Below, one piece after another: positions 54,533-63,416 of a stretch of 64,000 nucleotides of DNA. Source of the stretch: Halochromatium sp. (GTDB lineage Bacteria > Pseudomonadota > Gammaproteobacteria > Chromatiales > Chromatiaceae); the NCBI GenBank assembly GCA_010912705.1, contig POWB01000001.1, forward strand, positions 1 to 64,000, read 5' to 3'. Both the position numbers and the translations under genes were made by a program. Below the pieces are notes generated by a model. The model saw only the letters and a program-made list of their open reading frames with translations, ran no database searches and was not told the DNA's origin. How positions within the stretch are numbered: position 1 is the stretch's first letter; each line of letters opens with the position of its first letter.

Positions 54533-56371
54533 ATGATGCACTGGCTACTGCTCGCCTGGATCTGGCCACTGTTGCTGGCGCTGAGCTATCTGCCGGCGCT
54601 GATCCGCCGGCGCGATCAGGGCTGGGTCTCAGGGTCTGTAACCGGCGACCAACGCGACCAAAGCCAAGCGGCTGTCGGCAAGGTCTTGCCAACCTGGCGC
54701 GCGAGCCTGGTAGTGATTGCGGCGCTACCCGCGCTGGCGGCGGCCTTGATGGTGCCGGTCGGCACTGAGCTGAGCTTGCCTTGGCTCTTTCTCGGCACCC
54801 AACTCGGTCTCGGCGGTACCAGCCGCATCTTTCTACTGTTCACCGCCATCCTCTGGCTCGCAGCGGGCATTGATGCTGCTCAGAGTGTTCGGGCAGCCGA
54901 GAGCGGGCGTCGCTTTCATGCCTTCTATCTGCTCGCGATGGCTGGCAATCTGTGGCTGATCCTGGGCCAGGATCTGTTCAGCTTCTATGCCGGCTTCGCG
55001 CTGATGGGACTCGCCTGCTATGGGCTGATCATCCACGACGCCCGCAGCGAGGCACTACAGGCCGGCCGCGTCTATCTAGTGATGACCCTGCTCGGCGAGG
55101 TCTGCCTGTTCGTCGCCATGGTGCTGATCGCCCAGCAGACCGGAACCTTCATCCCTTCCAGCGCAGAGCTTGCACGCCTTAATGGGGTAGCAGTGGCCTT
55201 CATCATCCTCGGTCTTGGCGTCAAGGCGGGCTTGGTACCGCTGCATCTCTGGCTGCCGACCACCTATGCCGCCGCGCCGACTCCGGCTAGCGCGGTGCTC
55301 GGCGGGGCGATGATCAAGGTCGCGCTGCTGGGCTGGCTGCGGTTTCTGCCGCTCGGCACAGCGGCACTGCCCGAGATCGGGATGCTGATCGCGGTGTTAG
55401 GGCTGATCTCGCTGTTCTACGCCCTGCCGATCGGCCTGCTGCAGGCCGATGCCAAGGCGCTGCTCGGCTACTCCAGCATCAGCAAGATGGGGCTGGCAAT
55501 GCTGCTGCTGGGCTTGATGCTGATCGAGCCCGAGCTCGCGCCGGCAGGGATCATCGCCCTGACCCTGTTTGCCGCTCATCACGCCCTCGTCAAGGGCGGA
55601 CTCTTCCTGGGTGTTGGTCTGCGGCAAGATGGTCAGCGCCAGACCTGGCACGCACTGGCTGTGCTGATCGGACTGACGCTGCTGGCACTGGCGCTGGCCA
55701 GCGCCCCATTCAGTAGCGGTGCGGTCACCAAATACCTGATGAAGCCAGTGCTCGCCACCGCGCCCTGGCCCTGGCTGCCAGCCGCGCTCGCCGTTGCAGC
55801 GGTAGCGACCACGCTGCTGATGGCACGCTTGCTATGGATCTTGATCTTGGCAGACCCCAAACGCCGAACCGCCGAGCCACGTGGTTGGGCGACGCTGGCC
55901 TGGAGTATGATCGTCCTGCTGGTGCTGATCTTTCCGTTTGCACTCGGTAAACCACTGAGCTGGACAACCAACAGCCTCCCGGTCCTGATTGGCCTGGTCC
56001 TAGCCGCCTTGGTCGCGCTCGCCGCCTGGGCCAATCCCGCTTGGCTGCGGCCGCTGATCGGCCTGGTTCCGGCCGGCGATCTGTTGGTCCTGGTACGACC
56101 AGCTCAAGCGCTGGCGTTACGTCTCGGCGCGGCCCTGAAAGGGCCTTGGCTACGCCTACAACAGCAGATTCAGCAACGCGCTCTCGTCCTGTTTGAGCGC
56201 CTCTTTGGCGCCCCCGCCCCTGATCCCGAGCGCAGGCTCAGGGCCTGGCCTGTCGCCGGCGCGCTCTGGATCGGCATCCTGGCGGTGCTGCTGCTCGCCA
56301 TGCTGGCCGGATCAGCACTAGTTAGCGGCTCGGGCCCAGAATCAACCAGGGTCTCGGGTGAAATGGAATGA
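54533..56371 (+). CDS. Large antiporter-like subunit, tandem paralogue 1
   Basis: A 612-residue membrane protein with about 15 helices. The core is MrpA/NuoL-type: LFSFYAGFALMGLACYGLIIHD, LGLGVKAGLVPLHLWLPTTYAAAPTPASAVLGGAMIKVALLGWLRFLP and LGYSSISKMGLAMLLLGL. The C-terminal ~120 residues (VPAGDLLVLVRPAQALALRLGAAL, then a final helix) are unusual. A polar insertion near residue 35 (GSVTGDQRDQSQAAVGK) is absent from paralogue 2. The stop overlaps the next ATG (56368-56371). Confidence 0.87.
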   Translation: MMHWLLLAWIWPLLLALSYLPALIRRRDQGWVSGSVTGDQRDQSQAAVGKVLPTWRASLVVIAALPALAAALMVPVGTELSLPWLFLGTQLGLGGTSRIFLLFTAILWLAAGIDAAQSVRAAESGRRFHAFYLLAMAGNLWLILGQDLFSFYAGFALMGLACYGLIIHDARSEALQAGRVYLVMTLLGEVCLFVAMVLIAQQTGTFIPSSAELARLNGVAVAFIILGLGVKAGLVPLHLWLPTTYAAAPTPASAVLGGAMIKVALLGWLRFLPLGTAALPEIGMLIAVLGLISLFYALPIGLLQADAKALLGYSSISKMGLAMLLLGLMLIEPELAPAGIIALTLFAAHHALVKGGLFLGVGLRQDGQRQTWHALAVLIGLTLLALALASAPFSSGAVTKYLMKPVLATAPWPWLPAALAVAAVATTLLMARLLWILILADPKRRTAEPRGWATLAWSMIVLLVLIFPFALGKPLSWTTNSLPVLIGLVLAALVALAAWANPAWLRPLIGLVPAGDLLVLVRPAQALALRLGAALKGPWLRLQQQIQQRALVLFERLFGAPAPDPERRLRAWPVAGALWIGILAVLLLAMLAGSALVSGSGPESTRVSGEME

Positions 56372-58203
56372 CGCCCTGGCTGCTCCTCCTCGCTTGGGTC
56401 TGGCCGTTGCTGTTGGCATGGCCGGCGGCCTTCCAGGCCGGCCGTTGGCCATCCGCGCTGCGAGGTAATCGGGTACCAGGCGCAGGCTGGCGCTGGATAC
56501 TACCGATGCTCGGCCCACTACCAGCCCTAGTCGCGGTCCTGACCTTGAGCCTCGGCACCCGGCTGGAGCTGCCCTGGCTGTTCCTTGGCACCAGCCTAGA
56601 ACTCGACGCCACCGCCCAGGTCTATCTGCTGTTCACAGCGATCCTCTGGCTAGCCGCCGGGATCTATGCCGCCTTCACCTTTCGCGGTACCCCGAATGTC
56701 GGGCGTTTTCATGCCGTCTTTCTGCTCACCATGGCCGGTAACCTTTGGCTGATCGTCGGTCAGGATCTGTTCAGCTTCTATGCCGGCTTCGCCATCATGG
56801 GCCTGGCCGCCTATGGGCTGGTGGTCCACGACGGCAGTCCCTTGGCGCTGCGCGCTGGCAAGGTCTATCTGGTGATGGCGCTGCTGGGTGAGGTGAGCCT
56901 GTTTGCCGCGTTGGTGATGATCGCGCAGCAGACCGGTACCACCGAGCCCTCAGCTGAGGATCTGGCGCAACTCACTGGGCTCCCCATCGCGCTCGCGTTG
57001 GTCGGGCTGGGCGTCAAGGCCGGGCTGGTGCCGCTGCATCTCTGGCTGCCCCTGGCACACCCGGCTGCCCCAGTACCTGCGAGCGCGGTCCTCAGCGGCG
57101 CTATGATTAAGGTCGCCATCCTTGGCTGGCTGCGCTTCTTACCCGTTGGCGCCATCGCCCTGCCCGATTGGGGTGGGCTGCTGGCGGCTGGTGGTGTGCT
57201 GACCCTCTTCTATGCGCTACCGATTGGCCTGGTGCAATCAGATCCCAAGGTGATCCTGGCCTACTCCAGCGTTAGCAAGATGGGTCTCTTGATGCTTTGT
57301 CTAGGGCTGGTGCTGATGGAACCTGGCTTGGCGCCGGTGGGTATCGCCGCCATCAGCCTCTACGCTGCCCAGCATGGCCTCGCTAAAGGCGGGCTGTTCT
57401 TGGGCGTTGGGCTGCGCAAGCAGGCACCTGGGCAACCCGGCTTCATCCAACCGCTGGTGCTTGGCGGATTGATGATCCTCGCGCTAGCCTTGGCTGGTGC
57501 CCCCTTCACCAGTGGCGCAGTCGCAAAGTATCAGCTGAAGCCGGTGTTAGCAGGCGCCGAATGGCCCTGGGTAGCGGCCGCGGTCAGCGTTGCTACACTG
57601 GGCACGACATTGCTTATGGCGCGCTTCATCTGGGTGGTGAGCCTGCGCACCAAGCGTCACCCACAGCCTGGCCTGCTCTGGCCTGGCATCGCCTGGTCGC
57701 TGTTGCTCGCGCTGGTGATCCTGTTCCCATTCGCGCTCGGCAAACCTGCAAGCTGGCTCAGCGATTGGCTCAGCATCAGCCTGGGCATCGGTTTCGCCGG
57801 GCTGATCGCGATTGGCGCCTGGCGCAATCCGGCCTGGCTATCGCCGGTGGTCGGACTGATTCCAGCCGGTGACCTCCTGGTGCTGGCGCGGCCCATCGGC
57901 CGGCTTGCCATTGGCCTCTGGCAACGGCTCTGGCGACCGATCAATGCCTTACAGAATCGCATGAGCCAGTCTGCGAGCAGCCGATTTGAGCGCGTCTTCA
58001 AACAGTCTGACGCCGATCAAGAGGACGCACTGCGCCGCTGGCCGATCGCCGGCGGGCTCTGGATCGGCATCATCGCGATGCTGTTGCTTGCCCTCTTTGC
58101 GCAGAGCTCAGGGTCATCATTATCAGCCGCTAGCACCGAGTCCGACGATCAACCGTCGCGCCCTGGGCTCGAGTTTCAGTCCCCACCAGCGCCGAGCCTA
58201 TGA
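56368..58203 (+). CDS. Large antiporter-like subunit, tandem paralogue 2
   Basis: A 611-residue protein closely similar to the previous one over its whole length: LFSFYAGFAIMGLAAYGLVVHD, VGLGVKAGLVPLHLWLPLAHPAAPVPASAVLSGAMIKVAILGWLRFLP, LAYSSVSKMGLLMLCLGL, and the same IPAGDLLVLARP tail. The two evidently arose by tandem duplication. It ends the antiporter operon. Each copy may be a separate ion-translocating module, so the complex would carry four. Confidence 0.87.
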   Translation: MTPWLLLLAWVWPLLLAWPAAFQAGRWPSALRGNRVPGAGWRWILPMLGPLPALVAVLTLSLGTRLELPWLFLGTSLELDATAQVYLLFTAILWLAAGIYAAFTFRGTPNVGRFHAVFLLTMAGNLWLIVGQDLFSFYAGFAIMGLAAYGLVVHDGSPLALRAGKVYLVMALLGEVSLFAALVMIAQQTGTTEPSAEDLAQLTGLPIALALVGLGVKAGLVPLHLWLPLAHPAAPVPASAVLSGAMIKVAILGWLRFLPVGAIALPDWGGLLAAGGVLTLFYALPIGLVQSDPKVILAYSSVSKMGLLMLCLGLVLMEPGLAPVGIAAISLYAAQHGLAKGGLFLGVGLRKQAPGQPGFIQPLVLGGLMILALALAGAPFTSGAVAKYQLKPVLAGAEWPWVAAAVSVATLGTTLLMARFIWVVSLRTKRHPQPGLLWPGIAWSLLLALVILFPFALGKPASWLSDWLSISLGIGFAGLIAIGAWRNPAWLSPVVGLIPAGDLLVLARPIGRLAIGLWQRLWRPINALQNRMSQSASSRFERVFKQSDADQEDALRRWPIAGGLWIGIIAMLLLALFAQSSGSSLSAASTESDDQPSRPGLEFQSPPAPSL

Positions 58204-58252
58204 AAATTTAGAACGCTAGCCGTTTTTGGGTTCATCTCGCCTGTCGATCTCG

Positions 58253-58280
58253 TTGCCGCAGCTGGGCTGTGTCCTATACT
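58253..58280 (+). promoter_or_regulatory. Sigma-70-like promoter before the acyl-CoA ligase gene
   Basis: TTGCCG (58253-58258) and TATACT (58275-58280) with a 16-bp spacer; the -10 box is five of six. It lies about 90 bp before the ligase ATG. Confidence 0.45.
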
Positions 58281-58369
58281 GGAGCTTAAGGACCGGGTTG
58301 AAAGCGAAGTGACAGCCCCCTGATCGCCGGACGACGACGCCACTGCCGGTTCCTCGGGAGGAAGACGAG

Positions 58370-60286
58370 ATGAACACTGAGACCGCTGGCACACTGGCCG
58401 AGTTGTTCCGATGGCGTGTGGCGCAGACCCCTGCGGCCATCGCCTATCGACAGTACGAGCAAGGCGCTTGGCGTGACTACCGCTGGCAGGATGTAGCGAG
58501 ACGGGTGTTGCGCTGGCAGCTGGGTCTTGCGCGCGAGGGCTTGCAGCCGGGCGAGCCTGTGGCGTTAAGCCTGCCGAATGGCCTCGACTGGGTTTGCTTC
58601 GATCAGGCCGCCCTCGGTCTCGGTCTGGTGATCGTACCGCTTTACACCACCGACAGCCCAGGTAATCTGGCCCATATCCTTGCCGACTCTAGTGCCCGCT
58701 TGCTGCTGTTAGACAGCGCTGCGCAATGGACAGCGCTGCGCTCACATGGCGCTGAGCTGCCTGCCTTGCGGCGAGTGCTCTGCCGGCAGATGTGCCTAAG
58801 CCCGGATCAGGGCACGAAGACAACCGGGCCTGCTGATCAAAGCCCGAGTCCCAGCTTCAGGACAAGACTCAACGCCAGCACCAGCCAGCACCAGCAAGGG
58901 CTTAGCAGCGAGATCAGTCAGATCGCTAACGACCCACGCCTGCGCAGCCTCGCCGATTGGCTGCCAGATAGCACCGAGGTCACTGAGCATCAATCGCTTG
59001 CCCAGACCGAGACCAGCCCGGATGCCCTCGCGACCCTGGTCTATACCTCCGGAACCACAGGCCCACCAAAGGGCGTGATGTTGACGCATCGCAACATCCT
59101 CTACAATGCCGAGGCGATCCAAGCCCGTGTCCCGGCCTGTCCGAGCGATTGCTTCCTTTCCTTTCTGCCGCTGGCCCATGCCTTCGAGCGCACCGTCGGC
59201 TATTACCTGCCGATGCTGGCCGGCGCAAGCGTCGCCTATGCCCGCTCCGTCGAACAGTTGCGCGAGGATCTGCTGCAGATTCGCCCGAGCGTGCTGTTGG
59301 CGGTGCCGCGGGTCTTCGACAAGGTCTATCTGGCCATCCAGGCCAAGCTCGGCGAGCGCGGTCTCAAGCGCCGGTTGTTCGAGCAGACGGTGGCGCTGGG
59401 CTGGCAACGGTTTGCGGCAGCGCAGGGACACTGCCCGCCACCAAGCCTCATCGATCGGCTCTTATGGCGGCTGTTGCGGCACCTCGTCGCGCGGCCGGTG
59501 CTGGAGCGATTCGGTGGACGCATACGGGTCGCGGTCAGTGGCGGAGCGCCCTTGTCACCGACCGTCGCGCGCCTGTTCGTCGGCCTCGATCTCCCCTTGA
59601 CCGAGGGCTATGGGCTCACCGAGGCCGCGCCGGTGGTCTCCAATAGCACCCCTGAGGCGTTCATCCCAGGCTGGGTCGGCCAGCCGCTGCCGGGCGTGGA
59701 GCTGCGTCTGGGGCCCGAGGACGAGCTCTATGTCCGTGGGCCGAATGTCTGTCAGGGTTATTGGCAGCAGCCAGAGGCGACCGCTCAGGTCATCGACAGC
59801 GAGGGCTGGCTGCACACCGGTGATGTCGCTGAGCTACACGAGGGCGTTGTCGGCATCCGCGGTCGGCTCAAGGAGATCCTGGTCACCTCGACCGGCGAGA
59901 AGGTGCCGCCGACCGACATGGAGACCGCCCTGACCATGGACCCGCTCCTGGATCAGGCGATGGTGGTCGGTGAGGGGCGGCCCTATCTGGCTGCCGTGCT
60001 GGTGCTCGCGTCTGAGCCCTGGCAGCGTCTGGCCAGCGCGCTTGGCCTTGATGCCAACGACCCCGCAAGCCTGACAGATCCAAGCACCCTGGCCGCAGTG
60101 CAGGCCTGCACCGAGGCGCGATTGGCCGGATTTCCTGGCTATGCCCGAGTACGTGCGCTGCATCTGACGCTAAAGACCTGGACGATTGAGGATGGCTACC
60201 TGACGCCGACCATGAAGCTCAAGCGGCCGGCGCTGCAGCAGCGCTTCGCCACGGCCATCGAAGCCCTCTACCAACAGCCGCACTAG
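58370..60286 (+). CDS. Long-chain acyl-CoA synthetase (AMP-forming), FadD15-like
   Basis: A 638-residue adenylate-forming ligase that activates fatty acids. Motifs are LVYTSGTTGPPKGVMLTHRN near residue 224, FLPLAHAFERTVGYYLPMLAG, LTEGYGLTEAAPVVS, WLHTGDVAEL and GRLKEILVTSTGEKVPP with the C-terminal Lys (TPTMKLKRP). A Ser/Gln/Thr-rich stretch at about 58785-58975 (including PSPSFRTRLNASTSQHQQG) sits in a loop before the P-loop motif and is not usual for the family. A GGGAGGAAG site precedes the ATG. Eight bp separate it from the next gene, so the two are likely one lipid-handling operon. Confidence 0.9.
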   Translation: MNTETAGTLAELFRWRVAQTPAAIAYRQYEQGAWRDYRWQDVARRVLRWQLGLAREGLQPGEPVALSLPNGLDWVCFDQAALGLGLVIVPLYTTDSPGNLAHILADSSARLLLLDSAAQWTALRSHGAELPALRRVLCRQMCLSPDQGTKTTGPADQSPSPSFRTRLNASTSQHQQGLSSEISQIANDPRLRSLADWLPDSTEVTEHQSLAQTETSPDALATLVYTSGTTGPPKGVMLTHRNILYNAEAIQARVPACPSDCFLSFLPLAHAFERTVGYYLPMLAGASVAYARSVEQLREDLLQIRPSVLLAVPRVFDKVYLAIQAKLGERGLKRRLFEQTVALGWQRFAAAQGHCPPPSLIDRLLWRLLRHLVARPVLERFGGRIRVAVSGGAPLSPTVARLFVGLDLPLTEGYGLTEAAPVVSNSTPEAFIPGWVGQPLPGVELRLGPEDELYVRGPNVCQGYWQQPEATAQVIDSEGWLHTGDVAELHEGVVGIRGRLKEILVTSTGEKVPPTDMETALTMDPLLDQAMVVGEGRPYLAAVLVLASEPWQRLASALGLDANDPASLTDPSTLAAVQACTEARLAGFPGYARVRALHLTLKTWTIEDGYLTPTMKLKRPALQQRFATAIEALYQQPH

Positions 60287-60294
60287 GTCAACCG

Positions 60295-63200
60295 ATGTCC
60301 CGCCAAAGACAACCTGAGCACAACACCATGGGTTTGCTGTTCGAGCAGCGATCAGACCCAGGCGATCAAGATCATGCTGAAGGAACTAGCGCTGGCGATG
60401 GCGATGGCGATGGCGATGGCGAAGATCATCATGAAAGCGGCGGCAAGATCGATCGCCACGCCGACCTTGCTCCTCGTCTGCTTGAGATCCTGCGCGATTT
60501 CGCGCGGGATAGCGGCATCGACCAAGCCCAGGCCAGGATCGAGCTGCATAGCCGCCTCGAGGCCGATCTCGGGCTGGATAGCCTGGGCCGCTCGGAGCTG
60601 ATCGCCCGGCTCGAACGTGGATTGGCATGCCGGCTCTCGGACGAGGCGTTGTTGGCAGCGACCGTCGCCGATCTCTTGACACTGGTGACCCTCGCCCGTG
60701 CTGGCGCGACTAGCCTGACGCCTGCCAACACCGAGTCCTCGGCAGCGCACGCGGAGACAGCCACCAAGACCAAAACCCAGGCAAAACCAGCCGCGGCAAA
60801 GCCAGTCGCGACCATACCCGCTGAAGCACCCATCATCCCAACGCCAGTGATCGACGAGACCGCCAGGCTGCCGACCGGCGTCAGCACCTTAGTCGAGATG
60901 CTCGACTGGCATCTCGAGCACCACCCGTCAAAGACGCACATCCTGCTCGACGAGACCGAGGATCAACCAGGCCCGATCAGCTACGCGGGCTTGGCTGAAG
61001 GCGCCGCCAAGGTCGCCACCGGGCTGCGCGAAGCCGGTCTCCAGCAGCAGCAGACCGTCGCGCTGATGCTGCCCACCGGCGCCGATTATTTTCAGGGCTT
61101 TTTCGGCGTCATCCAAGCCGGCGGCATCCCGGTCCCGATCTATCCACCGGCGCGTCCGGAGCAGATTGAGGAGCATCTGCGCCGTCATGCGAGGATACTC
61201 ACCAATGCCGGCGCCCGCTTCTTGATCACGGTACCCGAGGCACTGAGGGTCGCGCGGTTGCTGCGGGCCTGGGTGCCGTCGCTGCAGGCGGTGCTGACGC
61301 CGCAGTCATTCGCCGACGCCACAGCGGCCACGCTGACCGCGCATCCCCCGCCCGACGCGATCGCCTTGCTGCAATACACCTCGGGCAGCACCGGTGCGCC
61401 CAAGGGTGTGGTACTGAGCCATGCCGACCTGCTGGCTAACATTCACGCCATGGGTACCGCGGTCGCGGTCCGCTCGGATGACTGTTTCGTCAGCTGGCTG
61501 CCGCTGTATCACGACATGGGTCTGATCGGCGCCTGGCTCGGCAGCCTCTGCTTCGGCATTCCGCTCGTCTCCATGTCGCCACTGTCCTTTCTGGCGCGGC
61601 CGCTGCGTTGGCTCAAGGCGATTGATACCCATCGCGGTACCCTCTCCGCCGCGCCCAACTTCGCCTATGAGCTGTGCCTGAAGCGTCTTCGAGACGAGGA
61701 TCTGGATGAGCTGGATCTCAGCTGCTGGCGTCGCGCACTGAACGGCGCCGAGCCGGTCGGCGCCGAGACCTTGCTGCGCTTCACCGAGCGCTTTAGCCGC
61801 TGTGGTTTGCGTGCCGAGGCCCTAGCGCCGGTCTATGGACTGGCCGAGGCGGCAGTGGGGCTGACCTTCCCGCCATCAACGCGCGGGCCGGTGGTCGATT
61901 GCATCGATCGGGAGCGCTTCGCAGTCTCCGGCGAAGCGCTCATGCTGCCCTGCACCGACACCCAGGCGATGTCCATCGTGAGCTGTGGACGGCCGCTGCC
62001 AGGCTACCACCTCCGCATCTTGGATCGACAGGGACAGGTACTGCCCGAGAGGCGTGAGGGACGCCTGTACTTTCAAGGCCCATCGGCAACGCGCGGCTAT
62101 TACCGGAATCCGCAAGCCACCGCGGCGCTGATTCAAGACGGCTGGCACGATACCGGCGACCGTGGCTATCTGGCCGGCGGCGAGCTCTATCTCACCGGCC
62201 GCATCAAGGATCTGATCATTCGCGGTGGCCGGAATCTGTACCCTTATGAGGTCGAGCAAGCGGTCGGCGAGGTCAGCGGTGTGCGCAAGGGCTGCGTGGT
62301 GGCCTTCGCCGCAACGGATCAGGCCCGCGGCAGCGAGCGGCTGGTGCTGGTCGCCGAGACCCGCGAGCGCGATTCGGCACGCCGCAGCACCCTTGCGCAG
62401 CGGGTGCGCGAGCGCGCGACTGAGGTGCTCGGCTCGCCGCCCGACGAGATCCTACTGGTGCCACCCCGCTCGGTGCTTAAAACCTCGAGCGGCAAGCTGC
62501 GCCGTGGAGCCACGCGCGAGCGCTGGGCCAGTGGGCGTCTGACCCAGACGCCCCCGGCCCCAGTCTGGCAACTCTTGCGGCTCTGGGCGGCAGGGCTTCG
62601 GGCCACCATAGCGCGCTCGGTACGACGTCTACCGGGACAGCTCTATGCCGGCTATGCCTGGCTGCTGTTTGTCATCATCGCCCCCGGGGTCTGGTTGGGT
62701 ATCATGACGCTGCCAAGGCTGCGGTGGCGCTGGCGACTGGTGCGCGCCGGCGTCGGCCTCTTGCGGCGACTCGTCTTAGTTCCTTTAACAGTGCGGGGCG
62801 CTGAGTGGATACCGGCTCCGGAGCAACCGTTCGTCATCGCCAGCAATCATCAGAGCTACCTGGATGTGATGGTCCTGATTGATGCCATCGACCGCCCCAT
62901 CGCCTTCATCGCCAAGCAAGGGCTAGCGACAAAGCCCTGGGTCCGCTGGCCCCTGCAACGTCTCGGCACCCTGTTCGTTGATCGCTTCGACCTGCTCCGC
63001 GGTCCCGAGGACGCGCGCCGGTTTGCCGAAGCGCTAACGCGCGGTCAAACCCTGGGATTCTTTCCGGAAGGAACCTTCCTCGAACGGCCGGGGCTACTGC
63101 CTTTTCGCATGGGCGCCTTTCTGGCTGCCACCGGCGCCGGCGTACCGCTGCTGCCAGTCGCCTTACGCGGCACCCGCGAGCTGATGCGCGGCACTCACTT

Positions 63201-63348
63201 CTATCCGCATCCAGGCCGCGCCCTCGTCGAGATCGGCGAGCCGATCTGGCCGGAAGACGAAAGCTGGCGCTCAGCGGCCAAGCTGCGCGATCAAGCCCGC
63301 GCGTTCATTGAGCCAAGGTGTGAACAGACTGCTGCTGATTCAGATTAA
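60295..63348 (+). CDS. ACP / fatty-acyl-AMP ligase / PlsC acyltransferase fusion
   Basis: A 1017-residue three-part enzyme. First an acyl carrier protein with phosphopantetheine Ser96 (DLGLDSLGRSE). Then a FAAL-type adenylating domain: YTSGSTGAPKGVVLSH near residue 361, LPLYHDMGLIG, NGAEPVGAETL, GRIKDLIIRGGRNLYPYEVEQAV. Then a PlsC-like acyltransferase with His852-x4-Asp857 (NHQSYLD) and FFPEGTF. A basic hydrophobic segment (YAGYAWLLFVIIAPGVWLGIM) before PlsC suggests membrane attachment. Inference: a fatty acid is activated, loaded on the fused ACP and passed to a lysolipid or polar acceptor. The product is not known. A Gly-Asp repeat lies at residues 34-43. Confidence 0.9.
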   Translation: MSRQRQPEHNTMGLLFEQRSDPGDQDHAEGTSAGDGDGDGDGEDHHESGGKIDRHADLAPRLLEILRDFARDSGIDQAQARIELHSRLEADLGLDSLGRSELIARLERGLACRLSDEALLAATVADLLTLVTLARAGATSLTPANTESSAAHAETATKTKTQAKPAAAKPVATIPAEAPIIPTPVIDETARLPTGVSTLVEMLDWHLEHHPSKTHILLDETEDQPGPISYAGLAEGAAKVATGLREAGLQQQQTVALMLPTGADYFQGFFGVIQAGGIPVPIYPPARPEQIEEHLRRHARILTNAGARFLITVPEALRVARLLRAWVPSLQAVLTPQSFADATAATLTAHPPPDAIALLQYTSGSTGAPKGVVLSHADLLANIHAMGTAVAVRSDDCFVSWLPLYHDMGLIGAWLGSLCFGIPLVSMSPLSFLARPLRWLKAIDTHRGTLSAAPNFAYELCLKRLRDEDLDELDLSCWRRALNGAEPVGAETLLRFTERFSRCGLRAEALAPVYGLAEAAVGLTFPPSTRGPVVDCIDRERFAVSGEALMLPCTDTQAMSIVSCGRPLPGYHLRILDRQGQVLPERREGRLYFQGPSATRGYYRNPQATAALIQDGWHDTGDRGYLAGGELYLTGRIKDLIIRGGRNLYPYEVEQAVGEVSGVRKGCVVAFAATDQARGSERLVLVAETRERDSARRSTLAQRVRERATEVLGSPPDEILLVPPRSVLKTSSGKLRRGATRERWASGRLTQTPPAPVWQLLRLWAAGLRATIARSVRRLPGQLYAGYAWLLFVIIAPGVWLGIMTLPRLRWRWRLVRAGVGLLRRLVLVPLTVRGAEWIPAPEQPFVIASNHQSYLDVMVLIDAIDRPIAFIAKQGLATKPWVRWPLQRLGTLFVDRFDLLRGPEDARRFAEALTRGQTLGFFPEGTFLERPGLLPFRMGAFLAATGAGVPLLPVALRGTRELMRGTHFYPHPGRALVEIGEPIWPEDESWRSAAKLRDQARAFIEPRCEQTAADSD
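60394..60423 (+). repeat. GGCGAT hexanucleotide microsatellite in the ACP-FAAL-PlsC gene
   Basis: Four perfect GGCGAT units plus a fifth ending GGCGAA encode the Gly-Asp repeat. Unit-number changes keep the frame. A related short GGCGAT run occurs at positions 2-17 of the window. Confidence 0.8.
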
Positions 63349-63416
63349 CGCCGCTCTCAGCAAACCAGGCCCCTGAATCATTCGACGAAGAGGCTATGAG
63401 GTTGCTAGAAATGGCC

